In this document: positions 32,979 through 33,459 of the stretch, one piece after another | Position numbering within the stretch: position 1 is the first letter of the stretch | Layout: every line of letters begins with the position of its first letter | Source of the DNA: an uncultured Oscillospiraceae bacterium | GTDB taxonomy: Bacteria > Bacillota > Clostridia > Oscillospirales > Oscillospiraceae | Assembly: GCA_905234625.1 (NCBI GenBank) | Contig: CAJOIC010000033.1 | Location: forward strand, 1 to 33,459 | Reading direction: 5' to 3' | Length of the DNA stretch: 33,459 bases | Notes under the pieces: model-generated | The model's database searches: none | What the model saw: the letters and a program-made list of their open reading frames with translations, nothing else | Told to the model about the DNA's origin: nothing | Program-made: the position numbers and the translations under genes

Positions 32979-33053
32979 GCAAAACTTTTCCGGGAGCCAA
33001 GGCCGGAATTGCTTGCAAATGTCAAGAAAAAAGTAGAATAACAATGTAAATCT

Positions 33054-33081
33054 TTCCCAGGGGCAAATTTGCCCCTGGGAA
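33054..33081. repeat. 28-bp perfect palindrome
   Basis: Positions 33054-33081 read identically on both strands, centred on AAATTT with GGGGC/GCCCC arms. There is no loop, so it is either a protein-binding site or a cruciform/hairpin end element. It lies about 75 bases upstream of the asp23 promoter and about 180 bases past the transposase stop. Confidence 0.9.
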
Positions 33082-33095
33082 TAGTATTGAAAGGA

Positions 33096-33268
33096 GATTG
33101 CAATTCAACCAGCTCCGGCGCCGCCGACCTTTCAGCCATGGCAAAAGACCCACCGTCTTCAACGGCGGGAATACGGTTTTGTTACGCGCCGGATTGCAAT
33201 ACCGCCAGCGCGGGAAAGGGCGGTATTGCTGGCGCTAGATCTGAGCCGCTGCCGCTCTCAGATTGCAA
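33096..33268 (-). repeat. Direct repeats TTGCAATC bounding hairpin-rich modules
   Basis: On the minus strand TTGCAATC occurs at 33268-33261, 33199-33192 and 33103-33096 (spacings 69 and 96). The first module holds two hairpins: GCAATACCGCC/GGCGGTATTGC (33196-33206 with 33219-33229) and ATCTGAG/CTCAGAT (33239-33245 with 33257-33263). The second is flanked by CCGGCGC and GCGCCGG. No gene explains the stretch 33082-33257. It may be the end of an IS30-type element or a small non-coding repeat. Confidence 0.6.
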
Positions 33269-33459
33269 GATCTGCAGCACAGCGCCAATCAAGTATCTTC
33301 CTGGGATAGTGATTCATCCAATGCTGGACCTTATCAACCTCAGCCTGGGTAACATCTGTTAAATCGGTCCCCTTCGGGAAGAAGCGTCTTATAATGCTGT
33401 TCGCATTCTCGTTACTGCCACGCTCAGAGCTGCAATAAGGGTGACAATAGTAAATTTCT
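33258..33459 (-). mobile_element. IS30-family transposase, C-terminal 66 residues (cut by window edge)
   Basis: The minus-strand frame from the window end to TGA at 33258-33260 encodes the C-terminal part of an IS30 transposase: EIYYCHPYCSSERGSNENAN, then IIRRFFPKGTDLTDVT and NHYPRKILDWRCAADLA. The SERGSNEN segment carries the final Glu of the DDE catalytic triad. The rest lies outside the window, so the copy's integrity is unknown. The stop codon lies within a hairpin of the adjacent repeat region. Confidence 0.93.

Noticed and set aside
33096-33268. TTGCAATC repeats as a CRISPR array
   Set aside because: Repeats are only 8 bases, with unequal spacing (69 and 96), and the intervals have internal symmetry unlike spacers; no cas gene.
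33069-33362. 97-codon plus-strand frame in the repeat region
   Set aside because: It starts inside the palindrome, is built from the repeats and runs antisense into the IS30 transposase.

Overview
The window is GC-rich chromosomal DNA of a spore-forming, anaerobic Bacillota (Clostridia), most likely of the Oscillospiraceae type (Flavonifractor/Lawsonibacter-like). This rests on the spc/alpha ribosomal gene order with adk-map-KOW-infA-rpmJ inside it, an AbrB-type regulator, SpoVAC and SpoIID, a small 2[4Fe-4S] ferredoxin, ClpC, and an Asp23-FakA pair. No 16S rRNA or tRNA is present, so genus-level placement is inference.

Region 1 (1-8462, all +): end of rpsH, then rplF, rplR, rpsE, rpmD, rplO, secY, adk, map, a KOW protein, infA, rpmJ, rpsM, rpsK, rpsD, rpoA and rplQ, closed by a strong terminator. 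It makes ribosomal proteins, the translocon channel, initiation factor 1 and the RNA polymerase alpha subunit. The one oddity is rplR, whose well-placed ATG is out of frame with the rest of the gene.

Region 2 (8500-16880): housekeeping and accessory genes on both strands: an AbrB-like regulator, argS with a DUF1934 gene, an acidic protein of unknown function, a lone spoVAC, a membrane-anchored esterase, a secreted NTF2-like protein, and a response regulator / histidine kinase / lipoprotein operon.

Region 3 (17064-24847) is the most interesting part. Two Tat-signal flavoproteins of the fumarate/urocanate-reductase superfamily, an S41-like protein that appears to lack its catalytic residues, a membrane-anchored protein with two FMN-binding domains, and a complete tatB-tatA-tatC set sit together behind divergent promoters. 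It looks like a self-contained extracytoplasmic flavin respiration module, with its own export machinery next to its cargo. Three of its proteins share a short sequence resembling the ApbE flavinylation site (D-A-V-[S/T]-x-A-[S/T]): just after both Tat signals, and four times in the C-terminal tail of the FMN protein. This could mean flexible, covalently flavin-loaded tags.

Region 4 (24895-33018): a tRNA-modification methyltransferase, ferredoxin, clpC, a hotdog thioesterase, spoIID, a polytopic membrane protein, fakA and an Asp23/Gls24 gene. Region 5 (33054-33459): a 28-bp perfect palindrome, modules bounded by an 8-bp direct repeat and rich in inverted repeats, and the C-terminal end of an IS30-family transposase that runs off the window.
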